A stretch of DNA of 64,000 nt from Fabrea salina (taxonomy: Eukaryota > Ciliophora > Heterotrichea > Heterotrichida > Fabreidae): the NCBI GenBank assembly GCA_022984795.1, contig JALIHJ010000048.1:62001-126000 (forward strand), read 5' to 3'. Under the pieces are notes generated by a model that was given only the letters and a program-made list of their open reading frames with translations, made no database searches and had not been told where the DNA came from. Numbering within the stretch: the first letter of the stretch is position 1; each line of letters begins with the position of its first letter. The position numbers and the translations under genes were made by a program. Shown here in pieces: positions 46,663-55,970 of the stretch.

Positions 46663-49600
46663 TTAATTGTTGTTTTTCCCAAACACAAAAGACTCTAGCC
46701 TGTCTATTTGCGAGTGAATTCCTTTCAAGTTTTCTCTGCTTCTAAGGACTTTGTTGATCTCATGTGACTGCCTTTCAAACAAAACCATCAATAACCTACA
46801 AGCCCCAAATATCCCTACTAAAGACCCCACTAAAGTACTTAAGCTCACCAGTACAGCTTCTTTTTGAGTTCTTGTAGTGATAAGTCCAGAGTTGCTTCTT
46901 TCAATGTTAATTTCAACGTTTAAGTCAGACTCCACACTTAACCTGAATAAAGATTACTCTTCAAGTTTATACTGCGAGCCTTCAATTGGAACTTCTAGTG
47001 CTGAAAGGTGGTAGCCTGTTTCTTCGTAGTCCAAGTCTTGGAATATCTAAGTAAAACCTACGGAAGGAATTAAGTTCACAAAGAACTGAGTAGGTGAGTT
47101 TCCAATGTACACTTTTTGAGGGTCAGCTATTATAGTTTGAAGCACTAAACTGGGCTCATCAGGGATCGAAGAAGTAGAAGTCATGTTCAGTTGTATTGCA
47201 GAAGCATACGCAAACAGCTCGTAAACACTTAAGCTGATTTTGCTTCCAGTGATTGTTCTGCAGTTACTGCAAGTAAAGTTTATGGAGCATCCTTTAGTCT
47301 CAAACACTTCACAAGTAGTTTTTAAGTCCCCTATTATAAAGTCGTAACTAAAACTTATGCTGGGGTGGCACTGTTGGTCCAGTACGCAACTTGCTCCGTA
47401 GTTGTAAAGTTTAAGGTTAATTGCAAAGTCGGCTTTTATATCACTATTTTGCTTTTCAAGAACTACATAAGGCACCAGAGTTTTAGTTTCTTGAGTGTTG
47501 TTCAACCACAAAGCTATTACTGATTCCGTAAGTATAAACACTGAAATCAGCACAAATACTAGTGAAAAGTACCCTCCTAGGAAAGTCTTTTTAAAGACCA
47601 TGGGTTTGTCTGTAGTGTAGTTATGAAAAGACCTGTAAAAGTCAAACTTCTGAATGACTCCTCTAGCTTTTCTAACTCCCAAAAACAACACCAAGCACGA
47701 AAGTCCTAGAGAAATAAAAAAGACTCTGGTGTTTGAACTCAAACTTTGGTACTTTGTGTTTGAGTCAGATAAAAATCCAGGTTGGAAGGTTTGGTAGTTT
47801 TCTTGAACAATTGTTTCGTTGGGCTTTGATGAACCTGGGTAACAAGAATTTGGTCCTGAACACTGTAGGTAGTTAAAACTTCTTTTCTTAGGACAGTAGT
47901 ATCCTTGAGGACAGGGCTTGCACTGGTACTTAGTAGTAGCTCCTTTGTAAGGGTTGTAGGATCCTTCTGGGCAAGGCTTGCAGCTTTTAAGGCCAAACTC
48001 ATCGCTAAAAGTTCCTCGAGGGCATTCTATGCACTGATTGGTGCTTTGGTAAGACCCAGGGCTGCACTTAACTGCTTGGTCTGTTCCGTTGAAGTCTATT
48101 TTCATAAACACGTTGCTTGGAGTGTACTCTCTGATGGCGTAGCCTGAAATAGAACCCCCTCCTTTGATGTAAAAGTAGTTTTTATAGTAAAGAGAAGCTG
48201 CTCCAAAACTAACGTACTCCAAACCTCTGTAGTCAGTGTACTCGCCTGACTCCAAGTCTACCGAGTAAAAAGTATTTGCAGCTTCTAAGTCCCAAACAGT
48301 TCCTCCAGCCACAAAGAGTTTATTCTCTAGCTTGAAAATGCTAGCCTTTGCCCTGCTTCTTTCAAGGCTGTAAATCTTGTCAAGTACTTTGTGCCAAGTT
48401 AAAGTGTTCAAGTCAAAGTAGTGCACGTGCTGCAGAGGCATGCTGCTAGTAGTTTTTCCGTACATAACGTAAAACCTAGAGGTAAGGTAGTCCATGTAGC
48501 AAGTGTGCCCACTCAATGGCCCAGGACCTTTTAAGCTGTTTTTACTAAGCAACTCATATTCTCCTTTGCCCAAATCAAGTTTCCAGAGATCACTGGAGAG
48601 CCCAGACTGGGTAGTTCCTCCATACAAGTAAACTTTGTTTTTAATCATAGCTGCACAAGCGTTTTTTCTAGGAGCGGGAACTGAGTCACTATTAATTTCA
48701 ATGCTTTTCCAAGTTCCTGAAAAGGCATTGTAAACCTTAGCATCACTTAAAAGGCCTACTTGGTTTTGGCCTCCCCAAATAACCATAATGTCAGAGTAAG
48801 CAGCACAGGCGTGACCCATTCTTCTCCCTATGAGTTGTCCTTCTATCTCAGTCCAGGTGTCTGAGCTTTCTTCATACTTCCAAAAGTCTCCTAGGATCTC
48901 TTTGTTGTTTACTCCTCCAAAGACGTAAAAGTAGCCGTTGATCATGACCATTGAGTGTTCTGCTCGACTTAAAGGGCCAAAGTAGTCGTCTGATACTATT
49001 TCGTACTCAAGTGGGTACTTACTTAGGTCAAAAGCTACCAAAGAGTTCCTTAAACTTTCAAAGGAATACCCTCCAAACATGTAGAACTTATCCCCTGCAC
49101 AGGAGTATCCATAAGTAGACCTCAGCAGTTTAGAGTAGTCATTTTCCTTGTTAACAGCTACAGTTTCCCACTTGTAGCTAGGATCGCTAAGGTTTACTCT
49201 TTCAAGGGAGTCAATGTTTACGTTTGCTTTGTTGGACCATCCATAAATGATGTACAAGTAGTCCTCATAAACGCAGGACCCATGAAGGTGTCTGTGGGTG
49301 TAAGTAGAACTACTAGTTAAGTTTTCCCACTTCTGAATAGTTAAGTCGTACCTGTAAAAGTCCGAAGGAAAAGGGTGGTTGGTGACCAAGTCTTCGCCAC
49401 CCGTTAAGTAAAGGGATCCTTCGTAGTAGTTCAAAGAAGGAGACTTCCTTCCAGTGGGGACTTCTCCTTGCCTGGGCAGCTTTTTCCAAACCCAGTTGTC
49501 CAAATCCAGTCTATGTAAGAATTACGCAAAAAGTTCATTCTGGCACTTTGGCGAAGTGTGTCCTCCAAAAACAAAAAAGTAGTTGGTCTCGTTAAATTGC

Positions 49601-50040
49601 GCCTGAAAATAAGAAAATCTGTACGCAGGACAGGGAATACTTCCAGTAGGGTTAACTTCGTACCACTAAGTATAGTTTACTCTTCTTCCTTCTATGCTAA
49701 AGCACCAAATGTCTTGAAGGTCACCCATACTGCCTAATCCACCAAACACACAAAGGTTATCGTTGATCACAAAACTGCCTGAGTTCAGACGCGGCTCTGG
49801 ACTTAATGAAGTATGGGGGTGTATGTGGTCCCATCTGCCCAAACTAGTTTTGTACTCCCAAATTTCTTTGAATGACTCTTCAGAACCCCCTCCAAACACA
49901 AACAAAGAACCAGTAGACGCCACGTAGTTCATTTGGCAGTCAGACCTTATTGAAGGAGGAACTCCAGAGGGAGGCAAATAGTCTAACTGGTAACACAAAC
50001 CCAAACCAGCAAAAATACCTATGAGTAGTTTAAAAGGCAT
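46663..50040 (-). CDS. secreted/membrane kelch-repeat protein with cysteine-rich stalk and transmembrane segments
   Basis: Five exons joined by four 15-nt introns give 1105 residues. The start MPFKLLIGIFAGLGLCYQ is a signal peptide. Kelch repeats follow through exons 1-3 (FVFGGGSEESFKEIWEYK, FFVFGGHTSPKCQNELFALD, YVFGGVNNKEILGDFWKYEE, YLYGGTTQSGLSSDLWKLDL). A Cys-rich stretch like GCC2/GCC3 repeats (CSPGSYQSTNQCIECPRGTF, CKPCPEGSYNP, CKPCPQGYYCPKKR) leads to one or more membrane helices (FFISLGLSCLVLFLGV, GGYFSLVFVLISVFILT). A beta-rich ectodomain and a last helix (VSLSTLVGSLVGIFGACRLL) end the protein. Ciliates carry such large membrane proteins; ligand unknown. Without introns it would be called as three genes. 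Confidence 0.85.
46943..46957 (-). other. 15-nt intron 4 of kelch gene
   Basis: GTAATCTTTATTCAG on the minus strand; splits codon GA|G and removes an in-frame TAA. The last exon has no ATG of its own at its N-end. Confidence 0.9.
47047..47061 (-). other. 15-nt intron 3 of kelch gene
   Basis: GTAGGTTTTACTTAG on the minus strand, containing the in-frame TAG at its end; falls between codons TCC and ATA. The only intron of the twelve that starts GTAG rather than GTAA. Confidence 0.9.
49511..49525 (-). other. 15-nt intron 2 of kelch gene
   Basis: GTAATTCTTACATAG on the minus strand; splits codon GC|A and rejoins the kelch blade LFALDLDNWVW. Confidence 0.92.
49666..49680 (-). other. 15-nt intron 1 of kelch gene
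   Basis: GTAAACTATACTTAG on the minus strand; falls between codons AGA and TGG (EGRR|WYEVNP). Removes an in-frame TAG. Confidence 0.92.
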
Positions 50041-50071
50041 ATTTCTATATTGAATTTTCACTTACCTATAA

Positions 50072-51079
50072 ATGTCTTTAAGAAGAAGAGACTTGCCCGA
50101 ATACGACCTTTCAAAACCCTCACAAGAAGAAATTGCCCTAAACACCCTTAAAACCAAAGCCCAGCTCGAAACCACTATAAACGGGAAAATAGCTGTTTCC
50201 AAAGTAGGCAGTGAAGCTCTTAACTCAGTGCACTCTGCTTACTACTTAGAACACAACTCGAATGGAACCACCAAAGTGATTCAAATGCAAGAACAACAAC
50301 AAGACCCCATGGAACCTGTTAAGTTCAGCCACAGAAGAGTTCCCAGAGCACCAACAGACCAATTAGTTCCCATAAACCGGTCGCCTCCGAGGAAACTCAC
50401 AGCCAAAGACCAGCAAGACTGGAAAATCCCCCCCTGCATTTCTAACTGGAAAAACTCCAAAGGCTACACTATCCCCATAGAAATGAGACTGTCTGCTGAT
50501 GGAAGACACCTTCACACGGCTACGGTGTCGCAAAAGTTCCCTAAGTTCGCTGAAGCCCTTTACACAGCTGAAAAGAACGCCCACGAAGAAGTCAAAGCTA
50601 GAGAAGAACTCCAAAGGAAACTTGCTCTCAAAGAAGCCAAAAAGAAAGAAGAACACATGCGGGAACTTGCCGCCCAAGCACGCGCTGAAAGAGCCAAACT
50701 AGCTGTTGAACCCCACAAAAGGAACCGCGAAGAAGAAGAAAGGAACCAAATCAGGTACATAAGAGCCAAAGAAATCGAAAGGGAAAAAAGACTTGAAAAC
50801 AAAAAAAGGAAAACCGAAAAAGAAAGAGATGTCAGTGAAAAAGTAGCACTGGGCCAAGCCAGACCTACACAGAGTTCAGTGTACGACCAAAGGCTTTTTA
50901 ACCAGAGTGAAGGCGTTGGTGCAGGGTTTGCTTCTGAAGACGAGTACGACGTTTACGACCAACCTCTTTTCACCGACAGAAGTGCAGCTCACATCTACCG
51001 GAACGTTAAAAGTGACACCCAAAAGGAAGGGTCTGCGAGGTCCAAACCTGTTGAGTTCGAGCAGGTTCACGAAGATTAG
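50072..51079 (+). CDS. SNW1: spliceosome/transcription cofactor SNW1 (SKIP/Prp45), short form
   Basis: 335 residues. The SNW core is clear: CISNWKNSKGYTIPIEMRLS, preceded by PPRKLTAKDQQDWKIPPC and followed by a long charged helix. The C-terminus has SSVYDQRLFNQSEGVGAGFA and DVYDQPLFTDRS, the conserved SKIP tail. The N-terminal domain of animal SNW1 is largely missing, so the protein is about two-thirds length. SNW1 stabilises the catalytic spliceosome; SF3A2 is in the same window. The stop TAG overlaps the convergent carrier stop by 4 bases. Confidence 0.93.
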   Translation: MSLRRRDLPEYDLSKPSQEEIALNTLKTKAQLETTINGKIAVSKVGSEALNSVHSAYYLEHNSNGTTKVIQMQEQQQDPMEPVKFSHRRVPRAPTDQLVPINRSPPRKLTAKDQQDWKIPPCISNWKNSKGYTIPIEMRLSADGRHLHTATVSQKFPKFAEALYTAEKNAHEEVKAREELQRKLALKEAKKKEEHMRELAAQARAERAKLAVEPHKRNREEEERNQIRYIRAKEIEREKRLENKKRKTEKERDVSEKVALGQARPTQSSVYDQRLFNQSEGVGAGFASEDEYDVYDQPLFTDRSAAHIYRNVKSDTQKEGSARSKPVEFEQVHED

Positions 51080-51975
51080 CTTGTAATTAGGTTAAAAACT
51101 CTTTCGTAAACAGAAAAGAACAAAGCGTGTGCAGGAACCACCCTTGCAAGGGTTATAGGGAGTCCTCTGTAAAACCCTCTGAAACCCTCGAAACTCAGAA
51201 TTTGTCTGACACAGTCATAAATCCCTCCGTAAATTTCTTTGGAAGCCTTGCTTCTAGTTACTACTTTTGAACTTAGAAGTATAGTTTCTGAGTACTGTTC
51301 TTGTTGGAGCCGAGTCTTCACAAGAGTGATTGGGTAAAACAAACTCGTAGCACACAACTTACTCCCTCCTCCTGCTAAAGCGTTGCACCAAGAGTAGTTT
51401 TCTAGGTTTTCTTTTAAAACTTCGTAAAAAAATATAGTCATGGATCCGTTAAGACTCAAAACTAGTCCAGGCAAGTACCCCCTCCAAAAGCCAGTAACTC
51501 CGTCTACTTTCCACGTTTTAACGCAGGACTCCCATGTGTCCCTTACCCAGTTTTCACTGTTCCTCAGCAACAAAGCTCTAGTTTTCATAACCATAAGAGG
51601 GTTAATGATGAAGTTAGTCACCAACGAAGCACAAGAAGCCAAAGTGAACCTGTACAAATTAGGACTAGAGTGCTTGTAGGTCTCTGGGAACACCTTTTTC
51701 CAAGACTCGTACACAAAAAAGTAAGTAGACCAAGCAACTGAGTTTGCCAAGTGGAAGTGGCAGCCTCTGTAAAGGTTGCGGAATCCCTGGGAGTGCAGTT
51801 GTTTGAAGACCTCAAAAGAATGTTTGTAGTAAGGAATGTAGTTTTTGCTGTGTCCGTCAGAAACCATGATGTGGAGTTTGGCCTTTTCTAAAGGAAACAA
51901 AACTATAGTGCTTGCGCTTGCCACAAAAGCTGCTATGCTTGACTTTGAAGAAGACCTGCTTTCCATAGAACTCAT
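51076..51975 (-). CDS. mitochondrial carrier family (SLC25) protein
   Basis: 299 residues with three carrier repeats. Signature P-x-D/E-x-x-[KR] forms are FPLEKAK, NPLMVMKTR (the acidic residue replaced by Met) and YPITLVKTR, each followed by an arm helix such as GFRNLYRG, GVTGFWRGYLPGL and GFRGFYRGLPITL. The closest look is to the folate/FAD/pyrimidine-nucleotide carrier group, but the substrate cannot be assigned. The ATG at 51975 (MSSMESRSS) is chosen; the frame runs 31 codons further, but those overlap the divergent small gene. Confidence 0.85.
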   Translation of the reverse strand: MSSMESRSSSKSSIAAFVASASTIVLFPLEKAKLHIMVSDGHSKNYIPYYKHSFEVFKQLHSQGFRNLYRGCHFHLANSVAWSTYFFVYESWKKVFPETYKHSSPNLYRFTLASCASLVTNFIINPLMVMKTRALLLRNSENWVRDTWESCVKTWKVDGVTGFWRGYLPGLVLSLNGSMTIFFYEVLKENLENYSWCNALAGGGSKLCATSLFYPITLVKTRLQQEQYSETILLSSKVVTRSKASKEIYGGIYDCVRQILSFEGFRGFYRGLPITLARVVPAHALFFSVYERVFNLITS

Positions 51976-51994
51976 TTGTAAGTGCTTATAATAT

Positions 51995-52165
51995 ATGGAA
52001 AACCAAAAAAAGCACACAGAACAGCCTAAACAAAAGAAAAAGGTAGTACCAGTGCATTCAGCCGCCAAAAAAAGCAGAAGAGGTCTTCAGCCTGGACAAA
52101 CAGAAAAAATCAACCAAAGAAGAAGTTCTGCCAGAAGCAGGTCTGCTTCCCCAGAATCTCCTTAA
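51995..52165 (+). CDS. small basic protein, 56 aa
   Basis: MENQKKHTEQPKQKKKVV at the N-end, then SAAKKSRRGLQPGQ and a Ser/Arg-rich end (RRSSARSRSASPESP). Highly basic, probably disordered and nucleic-acid-binding. It begins after TTATAATAT, 19 bases from the divergent carrier start, and ends 23 bases before the WWE gene. Position and start context support it, homology does not. Confidence 0.5.
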   Translation: MENQKKHTEQPKQKKKVVPVHSAAKKSRRGLQPGQTEKINQRRSSARSRSASPESP

Positions 52166-52188
52166 CATTGGTTTATAGATAATTATAA

Positions 52189-53979
52189 ATGTCAGGTAAT
52201 CCAAATCTTCCCTCGGGGATGACTCCTGCTGAGTACATCAAATCAATATCAATCAGCCAAAGTTCAGGAAATTTAGGACAAGCTCCTAATCCTTCTGGAG
52301 GCAGTGGTGGAATGTTTGGACAAACTCAAACCCAAGCTTCCGAAATGACTCCTGCAGAGTATGTTAGATCAATATCAAGAAATTTGGGACAATCCCAAAA
52401 CGCCCAAGCTTCTATTTCTTCTGTAAGTAGTTCTGGGTCGATTGAGATTCCTATCAACCCTTATCAAAGACAGTTTAACCAACAAGTACCGAGTAACACC
52501 CACACGCCTCAGGGCCCACAGTTTCCTAATATCCAGGCCCCTCAAGGGCCCTCAATAGGAAACCCTTCACAGGCAGTCTACCCAGAAATAAAATTTCCAG
52601 CAAACAGGTTTCCAGGATCTCAGTACAATAGTTCTACTTTATCTGCCAACGATGTTAATCTAGATATGAATCCTAATCCAAGTGCTGCTTTTCAACCTAA
52701 AACTAGCGGGTTTCCACAACAACCCCCGCAGCCTTTCCAACAGACTCCTAACTTTCAAGTGCCACCAATAAGTCAACCTCCAGCTCCAAGTATTCGGCCA
52801 AACCCTCCACAGCCTCCTAACACCCAAGTGCCAGCAATAAATCAACCTCCTGCACAGCATAAATTTCAGGTGCCAGCAAATCATCCCCTTTCAACTCCAA
52901 CTATTCCAGAAAACCCTCCACAGCCTAACTTTCAAGTGCTACCAATAAATCAGCCTCCTCTAGCTCGAAGTATTCGGCCAAACCCTCCACAACCGCCTAA
53001 CTTTCCACAACCGCCTAACTTTCAACAGCCTCCTAACTTTCAACAGCCTCCTAACTTTCCACAACCGCCTAACTTTCAACAGCCTCCTAGCTTTCAACAG
53101 CCTCCTAACTTTCAACAACCTCCTAACTTTCAACAACCTCCTCAGGTACCACCAATAGGCCAACCCCCTCCAAGTATCCGGGCAAACCCACCTAAACAAG
53201 TGCCCGTAGTTCCAAACTTAACAAGCCCCAGCAGTACTCCTCAACAAAGTATTAACAAAATCAGCCAAATGCCCAAACGGGGAGAATTGAAAGAAACCAG
53301 AGTCAACTGCAATAAAAGCACTGCCCAAGAAATCAAATCTCGAAAAGCAGACCAAAGCATCAAAAACAACCACGGTATAAAAACAATAACTTTTGAATCA
53401 AATAATTCGGTTTTTATACTAAAAGGAGAAAACCAACAAAACCTGGACCAAGCTAAAAAAGACTTAGAAAAAAAGATTGAAGAAATAGAGTCACGAAAAG
53501 ACGCTATGTGGGCTTGGCTCAATGACGACGGGTCTTTTGTACCTTACAATGCACAAAATGAAAGGGAAATGGAACAAGCTTACCAAAGAGGCCAAAAAGA
53601 CTGCCCCATCAGTATTAATGGAGTTAACTACAGAATAGAGTTCAAAGACCCTCCTCCCCACAAACAAGTTTTTCCAGGTTCCAAGATCACTAGAACCGTG
53701 AGACGCCTCACTCAAGAAGACCAAGACAAGGTACATACTATACAACCTGGGGATGTTATTTGGTACTGGAGAGACGACGATGGAAAGTTCAAGCCCTACA
53801 CTGCAGAGGCTTCAAGACAGATTGAAGAAGGGTTCCAGTACGGAGTGCCAAAAGTACTTGTGCAAGGTGATAACATCAAAGCTTACTTAATAGACTTTGG
53901 AAACAGGAAAAACGACATGTGCCAGTTCAACGAAGTAACTCAGTTCGAAAGACCTGTCAAAAGGGGTTCTCCTGACTAA
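52189..53979 (+). CDS. proline-rich protein with two C-terminal WWE domains
   Basis: 596 residues. The N-end carries a duplicated MTPAEY(I/V)(K/R)SIS motif (residues 11-20 and about 50-59). A long Pro/Gln/Asn-rich region follows with QPPNFQ repeats, then a KH-like short domain (HGIKTITFESNNSVFILKG ... KKDLEKKIEEIESRK). Two WWE domains end it: MWAWLNDDGSFVPYNAQNER at about 440-490 and VIWYWRDDDGKFKPYTAEAS with FGNRKNDMCQFNE at about 524-590. WWE domains bind iso-ADP-ribose of poly(ADP-ribose) chains, so it may be a PAR-reading condensate scaffold. No PARP or HECT catalytic domain is present. Confidence 0.85.
   Translation: MSGNPNLPSGMTPAEYIKSISISQSSGNLGQAPNPSGGSGGMFGQTQTQASEMTPAEYVRSISRNLGQSQNAQASISSVSSSGSIEIPINPYQRQFNQQVPSNTHTPQGPQFPNIQAPQGPSIGNPSQAVYPEIKFPANRFPGSQYNSSTLSANDVNLDMNPNPSAAFQPKTSGFPQQPPQPFQQTPNFQVPPISQPPAPSIRPNPPQPPNTQVPAINQPPAQHKFQVPANHPLSTPTIPENPPQPNFQVLPINQPPLARSIRPNPPQPPNFPQPPNFQQPPNFQQPPNFPQPPNFQQPPSFQQPPNFQQPPNFQQPPQVPPIGQPPPSIRANPPKQVPVVPNLTSPSSTPQQSINKISQMPKRGELKETRVNCNKSTAQEIKSRKADQSIKNNHGIKTITFESNNSVFILKGENQQNLDQAKKDLEKKIEEIESRKDAMWAWLNDDGSFVPYNAQNEREMEQAYQRGQKDCPISINGVNYRIEFKDPPPHKQVFPGSKITRTVRRLTQEDQDKVHTIQPGDVIWYWRDDDGKFKPYTAEASRQIEEGFQYGVPKVLVQGDNIKAYLIDFGNRKNDMCQFNEVTQFERPVKRGSPD
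52984..53148 (+). repeat. 18-nt tandem coding repeat (QPPNFQ/P)
   Basis: About nine copies of a unit like CAACAGCCTCCTAACTTT, encoding QQPPNF or PQPPNF. Some copies read AGC (Ser) or CCA (Pro). Imperfect, with synonymous variation CCG/CCT. Confidence 0.9.
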
Positions 53980-53993
53980 TTAGCATAATTAAT

Positions 53994-54353
53994 ATGGCCT
54001 CTAAAGACGAATTTCTAGGCGCGTATTTCAGGCTTTTCTATCGTTATGAAGCTTTGAAGCTGAGCAACGGCCAAGCAGAGTCTAGGTTTTCAGAACTATA
54101 CAAAGAACAAAAAAGGAACTTTAATTATTGTTATTGCTCTGGATTCCTAGCTATGTTTTTGTTCAGGAAAAAACTGTTTGTTAGTGAAATTCCCATGCGA
54201 ACCAAATTGTTTAGGGTACTTCTGAGTCTGTCAATAATACAACTGGGTAGCCAAAAACTCTGCAACAACGAAGAACTAGAACAACTAAGCGAAGAACTAG
54301 GATACAAGTATAAAGACCAGATTTCAACTTTGCGTTTTTCAATAGGTCGTTAA
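53994..54353 (+). CDS. hypothetical protein, 119 aa
   Basis: Not recognised. Helical, with a moderately hydrophobic stretch (YCYCSGFLAMFLFRKKLFV) and a second one (LFRVLLSLSIIQLG), so it may be membrane-linked. Starts 14 bases after the WWE gene, MASKDEF, and its TAA overlaps the convergent 46-residue gene. Confidence 0.55.
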   Translation: MASKDEFLGAYFRLFYRYEALKLSNGQAESRFSELYKEQKRNFNYCYCSGFLAMFLFRKKLFVSEIPMRTKLFRVLLSLSIIQLGSQKLCNNEELEQLSEELGYKYKDQISTLRFSIGR

Positions 54354-54490
54354 GCTTTATATTTGTTATAAAGAGCATAGCCAATGATTCCTAAGCCTAT
54401 AGCCGGAAAGATAACTAAGCACCAGGGCACTTGTTGGTTTTGTTTGGAGTAAGGACAGTTGTTGACTGGAGCCGGCTTACGTTCTTCCAT
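54350..54490 (-). CDS. micro membrane protein, 46 aa
   Basis: Short gene starting MEERKPAPVNNCPYS. It has one transmembrane helix, WCLVIFPAIGLGIIGYAL, and a basic tail YNKYKA: a tail-anchored or single-pass protein. A clean ATG, a fully open frame, and a helix of correct length argue for a real gene. Its stop overlaps that of the plus-strand gene by 3 bases (TTAA). Confidence 0.6.
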   Translation of the reverse strand: MEERKPAPVNNCPYSKQNQQVPWCLVIFPAIGLGIIGYALYNKYKA

Positions 54491-54512
54491 TTATACAGTT
54501 ATTACAGTTAGC

Positions 54513-54686
54513 TCAACCGGGCTTTTTGAGCGCTTCAAGAAAGCACCTTAAAAATTCTTTGTCCGGCTTCTGAGAACTAGTTTCTTGTGTTGCTTCAAAA
54601 GCCTTGATAAAACAGCCCAGGAATTCGCTAGTTGCCTTGGAAGAACTCAGTTCAGTGTGCCATTCTTCAAGTTCCAAGCCTTCCAT
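54513..54686 (-). CDS. small protein with duplicated FL-CF motif, 57 aa
   Basis: MEGLELEEWHTELSSSKA at the start, then two similar segments, SEFLGCFIKAFEATQ and KEFLRCFLEALKKPG, before a TGA stop. A paired amphipathic helix is likely; function unknown. The frame extends to 54749, but that overlaps the divergent DDX19 start, so the ATG at 54686 is chosen. Confidence 0.45.
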   Translation of the reverse strand: MEGLELEEWHTELSSSKATSEFLGCFIKAFEATQETSSQKPDKEFLRCFLEALKKPG

Positions 54687-54725
54687 TATTGGCCCCCGTA
54701 GCAATCTAGCTTTGACTGAAAATAA

Positions 54726-55961
54726 ATGGTAAGCAAAAGTTCTGATCAAGAGGTCATTACACTTACGACCTCAGAAGGGGAAACAGTATATGCTTCTTCT
54801 AGGACCTGGGAAGAACTTATGATTCCCGAAAGCATCGAGCGCAATTTAATGCTGAAAGGCTGGACACACCCCACCTTGATCCAAGGCACAGCCATTCCTA
54901 TTATAAACAACGGCAAAAACATCATAGCCCAGTCCAAAAACGGCACTGGCAAAACAGGGACTTTCGTGATAGGGTCTTTGTCGCGAGTTAACCCCGAAAT
55001 CAAAGCCCTGCAAGTAATCTGTCTTTCCCACACAAGAGAACTCAACCAGCAAAACTTTGCTGTGTTCCAAGAAATAGCTAACAACATAGGAGTAGACGTG
55101 TGCCTCGTGCAAAAAGGTGACGTCAACTTGCCCCACTGCCAAGTGCTTTGTGGGACTCACGGGACTATTAAACGAGTTATTAGGGGAAACGACCTAAGCC
55201 ACGTCAAGTGCATCGTTTACGACGAAGCTGACTTTATGTTTTCTCACGAAGACAACCTCAAAACCATCTCAGCCATTAGGAGTCAGATGCCTAGTGCCCA
55301 ACAACTTCTGTTCTCAGCTACCTTTCCCGCGCAAGTTTGGCAGTTCGTGAACCAAAACATCCAGAACCCTTTTCAAATCAAAATTGAAAAGCAAGAAGAC
55401 CTTACTCTGGACAACGTAGGACAGTACGTGATTCAGTGTCGGAAGCAAGAGAAGTTCGAAGTAGTTCACGAAATTATTAGGAAGTCCGACCTGAGGTGCT
55501 GCATTATTTTTATTAACACAAAGAAGTACTTAGACTCTCTGTTCCAGTTCCTCACTCAAAAAGGAAACAAAGTGTTTATAGTAGCCAGTGGAACTGTTTC
55601 AGAAGAAGACAGAGACAAAATCTTAGACAAAGTCAGAAAAGGAGAAGTCAACGTGCTTCTCGCTACAAACTTGCTAAGTAGAGGCATTGACCTCAGAAAC
55701 GTCAACTTGGTAATTAACTTAGACCCACCTACCGGGCCTAACAAAGAACCCGACCCTGTGACTTACCTGCACAGAGTAGGCAGAACTGGACGTTACGGCC
55801 GAGGAGGCATTGCTATTAACATTGTGTCAGACCCTATGAGCCAACAAGTCTTTGCCCAAATACAGGAGCACTACACCCAGAGGTTCGAAGCCATAACTGT
55901 AGATGATCTCTCAGAAAAACTCCAACAGGTCAATAAGGACTATGAAGTTTCAGAAATTTAA
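54726..55961 (+). CDS. DDX19: DEAD-box helicase DDX19/Dbp5-like
   Basis: 411 residues with all motifs: Q motif (GWTHPTLIQ), Walker A AQSKNGTGKTG, YDEADFMF (DEAD), LFSATF (SAT), LLATNLLSRGIDL, HRVGRTGRYGRGG. The arginine-rich C-lobe, the insertion LDPPTGPNKEPDPVTYLHR and the ending IQEHYTQRFEAITVDDLSEK are typical of Dbp5/DDX19, which releases mRNA-protein complexes at the cytoplasmic face of the nuclear pore. The short N-terminal extension of animal DDX19 is reduced. Starts 39 bases from the divergent 57-residue gene. Confidence 0.88.
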   Translation: MVSKSSDQEVITLTTSEGETVYASSRTWEELMIPESIERNLMLKGWTHPTLIQGTAIPIINNGKNIIAQSKNGTGKTGTFVIGSLSRVNPEIKALQVICLSHTRELNQQNFAVFQEIANNIGVDVCLVQKGDVNLPHCQVLCGTHGTIKRVIRGNDLSHVKCIVYDEADFMFSHEDNLKTISAIRSQMPSAQQLLFSATFPAQVWQFVNQNIQNPFQIKIEKQEDLTLDNVGQYVIQCRKQEKFEVVHEIIRKSDLRCCIIFINTKKYLDSLFQFLTQKGNKVFIVASGTVSEEDRDKILDKVRKGEVNVLLATNLLSRGIDLRNVNLVINLDPPTGPNKEPDPVTYLHRVGRTGRYGRGGIAINIVSDPMSQQVFAQIQEHYTQRFEAITVDDLSEKLQQVNKDYEVSEI

Positions 55962-55970
55962 TTACTTCTT

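Noticed and set aside
52984-53148. Regular 18-nt repeat that might suggest a CRISPR array
   Set aside because: No spacers; it is a coding QPPNFQ repeat with synonymous variation.
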